The position numbers and the translations under genes were made by a program. A model generated the notes under the pieces. The model was not told the DNA's origin and did not search any database. It saw nothing but the letters and a program-made list of their open reading frames with translations. DNA of 8,433 nucleotides. Source: Chloroflexota bacterium. Its GTDB lineage: Bacteria > Chloroflexota > UBA5177 > JANWHV01. Below, piece by piece: positions 6,932-8,433 of the stretch. The first letter of the stretch is position 1. Each line of letters begins with the position of its first letter. The stretch is from positions 1-8,433 of the forward strand of contig JANWHO010000287.1 of NCBI GenBank assembly GCA_025450375.1, in the 5' to 3' direction.

Positions 6932-8433
6932 CTCGCGCAGCCTCTCGGGTTCCTGGTACGGAGGTAGAGCACCGACACCGCGTCCCGATAGCGTACCTGC
7001 CAGCCTCGGACGCCAGTCATGGCCCGGGCGATCCCGCTGTTTGGCTCGACCAGGACATAGCAGAGTGCATTGGCGTCCAGGAGATGGGACCAGGAACCAC
7101 CGCCTTCGTAGGCCAAGATGTACGTATTCATGAACGCATCGCCATACATGTCGGGCCGGCCATCGACAAAGACCGCGCGCTGCCCATACCAACTCCAGAT
7201 CAGGTACCCACCCCAGTTATAACTATCGAGGCCGCGGGCGGGAAGACCATGGGTCTGGATGTACCGAAGGGCGCCGACCGGGAAGTTTTTTTTCTGGGCA
7301 TTGGCCTGGCCCTGGCTGGTGACCCCGAGCGTGGTAGCGATCAGCAGGGCAGCGCCGAGCACCCCCACGCATATCCAGTTCATGGTGGATCGCCGCTTCT
7401 CGGGCGCCCGCGCCATTCGCTCGGCCCCGCGCCGCATGGCCAGGGCGCCTGCGACCCATTCGGCCGCCATGGGAGCGGCCAGCACGGACAGCAAATTGAT
7501 GTTGCGAACCGAATCCAGGCTCAAATAGAGAAAAGGAAGGAGCATCAACCCATCAACCAGGCGGGCCCGTCGGGGGCTCGCCATGGCGCCCACCAGAATG
7601 ATGAACAGAAAGGATTCAAAGAACAGAAAGTGCGCCTGATGAAAATCAGGCGACACCCACTCACTGATATACCGGGTGGAGGCATTGTTCCCCAGGTACG
7701 AGAACGGATAGAGGGCTCCGGCCAGTCCATTGGGATTCAGCAGGGTGGCAAACGCGGTCAGGAGCACCACCGCGATCGAACGGCGCGCGTTGATCCGCGG
7801 TTTCCTGGGCGGCAAAGCTTCGTCGATCCGGCGGGACATCCTGAACCAATCCTGGATCAGGGCGCCGGCCACCGCGATGGCCACCAAGGCCACCCCGAAG
7901 ATAAAGCCGCCATGCAGGTTCACCCAGAAAACCATCACCAGGGGGAGCCAGAGCGGCGGCGCGGACTGGCCGCGCACCAACATGCGGGTAATTGCCAGGC
8001 CGAAGAGCGCGGTCAGGAGCATGGAGATCATCTGGGGACGCGCCCCCCAGGTATGGGCGCAGGCGAAAGCCGAGAGGGCGATGATCGGGGCGCTCACCGC
8101 TGATGGGACGCCGCGTTCGCGCGCCGCCAGGTAGGTAGCCCAGAAAGCGAGGGCAATGACGACGCCGGTCATGAGGCTGATCAGGGTGGCTCCGCCCAGC
8201 ATCCAGCCGCCATAAAAGAGAAGCTCGGTCAGCCATTCGTGGGTGATCCAGCGATGACTTCGCGCGGTAAGCGAGAATACATCGTAATGCGGAATGAGAT
8301 GGTGGATCGCCATGTACTTCCCCGTAGCCAGGTGCCACCAAAAGTCGGGATCGGTGACCGGCTTGGCGCCCACCGCGAAGATAACCAACAAGGCGCTGAC
8401 TACGGCAACCCCACCGAGCGAGAGGGGCGGCAA
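6928..8433 (-). CDS. Uncharacterised multi-pass membrane protein with DPDFWWHL motif, GT-C-like, 5' end cut
   Basis: The visible 501 codons stay open to the right edge, so the true start is probably outside; a TTG happens to be the first codon in the window and is not trusted. After one hydrophobic helix comes DPDFWWHLATG (28-38), then IPHYDVFS (47-54) and ITHEWLTELL (63-72), the signature of a widespread uncharacterised bacterial membrane family with GT-C-like layout. Other marks are WVNLHGGF (170-177), LLNPNG (231-236), RNINL (310-314), YNWGGYLIW (405-413) and VFVDGRPDMYG (421-431). About ten hydrophobic segments end near 371, and the remaining 130 residues are soluble. D28, D30, H34, H65 and E66 are candidate functional residues. 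The TGA stop overlaps the next gene's GTG by four bases. It is the first gene here of a three-gene membrane-protein operon. An A8 run lies in the coding strand just after the last helix. Confidence 0.8.
   Translation of the reverse strand: MPPLSLGGVAVVSALLVIFAVGAKPVTDPDFWWHLATGKYMAIHHLIPHYDVFSLTARSHRWITHEWLTELLFYGGWMLGGATLISLMTGVVIALAFWATYLAARERGVPSAVSAPIIALSAFACAHTWGARPQMISMLLTALFGLAITRMLVRGQSAPPLWLPLVMVFWVNLHGGFIFGVALVAIAVAGALIQDWFRMSRRIDEALPPRKPRINARRSIAVVLLTAFATLLNPNGLAGALYPFSYLGNNASTRYISEWVSPDFHQAHFLFFESFLFIILVGAMASPRRARLVDGLMLLPFLYLSLDSVRNINLLSVLAAPMAAEWVAGALAMRRGAERMARAPEKRRSTMNWICVGVLGAALLIATTLGVTSQGQANAQKKNFPVGALRYIQTHGLPARGLDSYNWGGYLIWSWYGQRAVFVDGRPDMYGDAFMNTYILAYEGGGSWSHLLDANALCYVLVEPNSGIARAMTGVRGWQVRYRDAVSVLYLRTRNPRGCAR
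7286..7293 (-). other. A8 homopolymer with A AAA AAC slippery heptamer
   Basis: On the coding strand codons CAG AAA AAA AAC (Q380 to N383 of the upstream membrane protein) contain eight consecutive A residues, unusual in this GC-rich gene. A -1 slip would read about twenty new residues and stop at 7223, removing most of the C-terminal soluble domain. No stimulatory hairpin was established, so function is doubtful; the run itself is certain. Confidence 0.35.

Noticed and set aside
7084..8103. Long plus-strand open frame of 339 codons opposite the DPDFWWHL protein
   Set aside because: It has the same low-complexity Gly/His/Gln/Arg composition and lies opposite a gene with clear conserved motifs.
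8431..8433. TTG at the right edge as the start of the DPDFWWHL protein
   Set aside because: The frame is still open at the edge and TTG is rare as a start; no upstream sequence is available to judge a ribosome binding site.

Overview
The window is GC-rich and compactly coded. All seven protein genes lie on the minus strand, so transcription runs from the right edge to the left edge. There are no RNA genes, insertion sequences or CRISPR arrays, and no gene-free stretch exceeds about 105 bases. The organism is most likely a Chloroflexota (Chloroflexi) bacterium. This is an inference from the Tad gene order, the PTATPT-like threonine/proline linkers in an exported protein, and the two large uncharacterised membrane-protein types, which resemble proteins I know mainly from that phylum. 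No marker gene confirms it.

Right part (8433 to 3649): three consecutive multi-pass membrane proteins are joined by 4-base and 8-base stop/start overlaps and so are probably translationally coupled. The first has a DPDFWWHL motif and is cut by the right edge. The second has WGYLLAPDE and GDLSQYL motifs. The third has the DE...HPP layout of glycosyltransferase family 39. All three look like GT-C-fold lipid-linked sugar transferases or relatives, each with a soluble C-terminal domain expected outside the membrane.

Middle (3545 to 2850): a NarL/FixJ-type response regulator with a LuxR helix-turn-helix. The aspartate that should be phosphorylated is asparagine, so it is probably not switched by ordinary phosphorylation.

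Left part (2767 to 1): the start of a Tad/Flp pilus locus in the usual order: cpaB (rcpC), cpaE (tadZ, with an intact N-terminal receiver domain) and the first 129 codons of a probable cpaF (tadA) ATPase. A candidate promoter lies before cpaB. A second, with a perfect TATAAT, lies at the end of cpaE before cpaF.

Working model (inference): an envelope locus in which a regulator and a receiver-bearing TadZ control a type IVc (Tad) pilus, placed next to a surface-glycosylation gene set. The threonine/proline-rich tracts of CpaB, or pilins encoded beyond the window, could be substrates of the neighbouring glycosyltransferases. Nothing here proves that link. No wholly new system is demonstrated. 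The pseudo-receiver regulator and the coupled trio of GT-C-like proteins deserve most attention.
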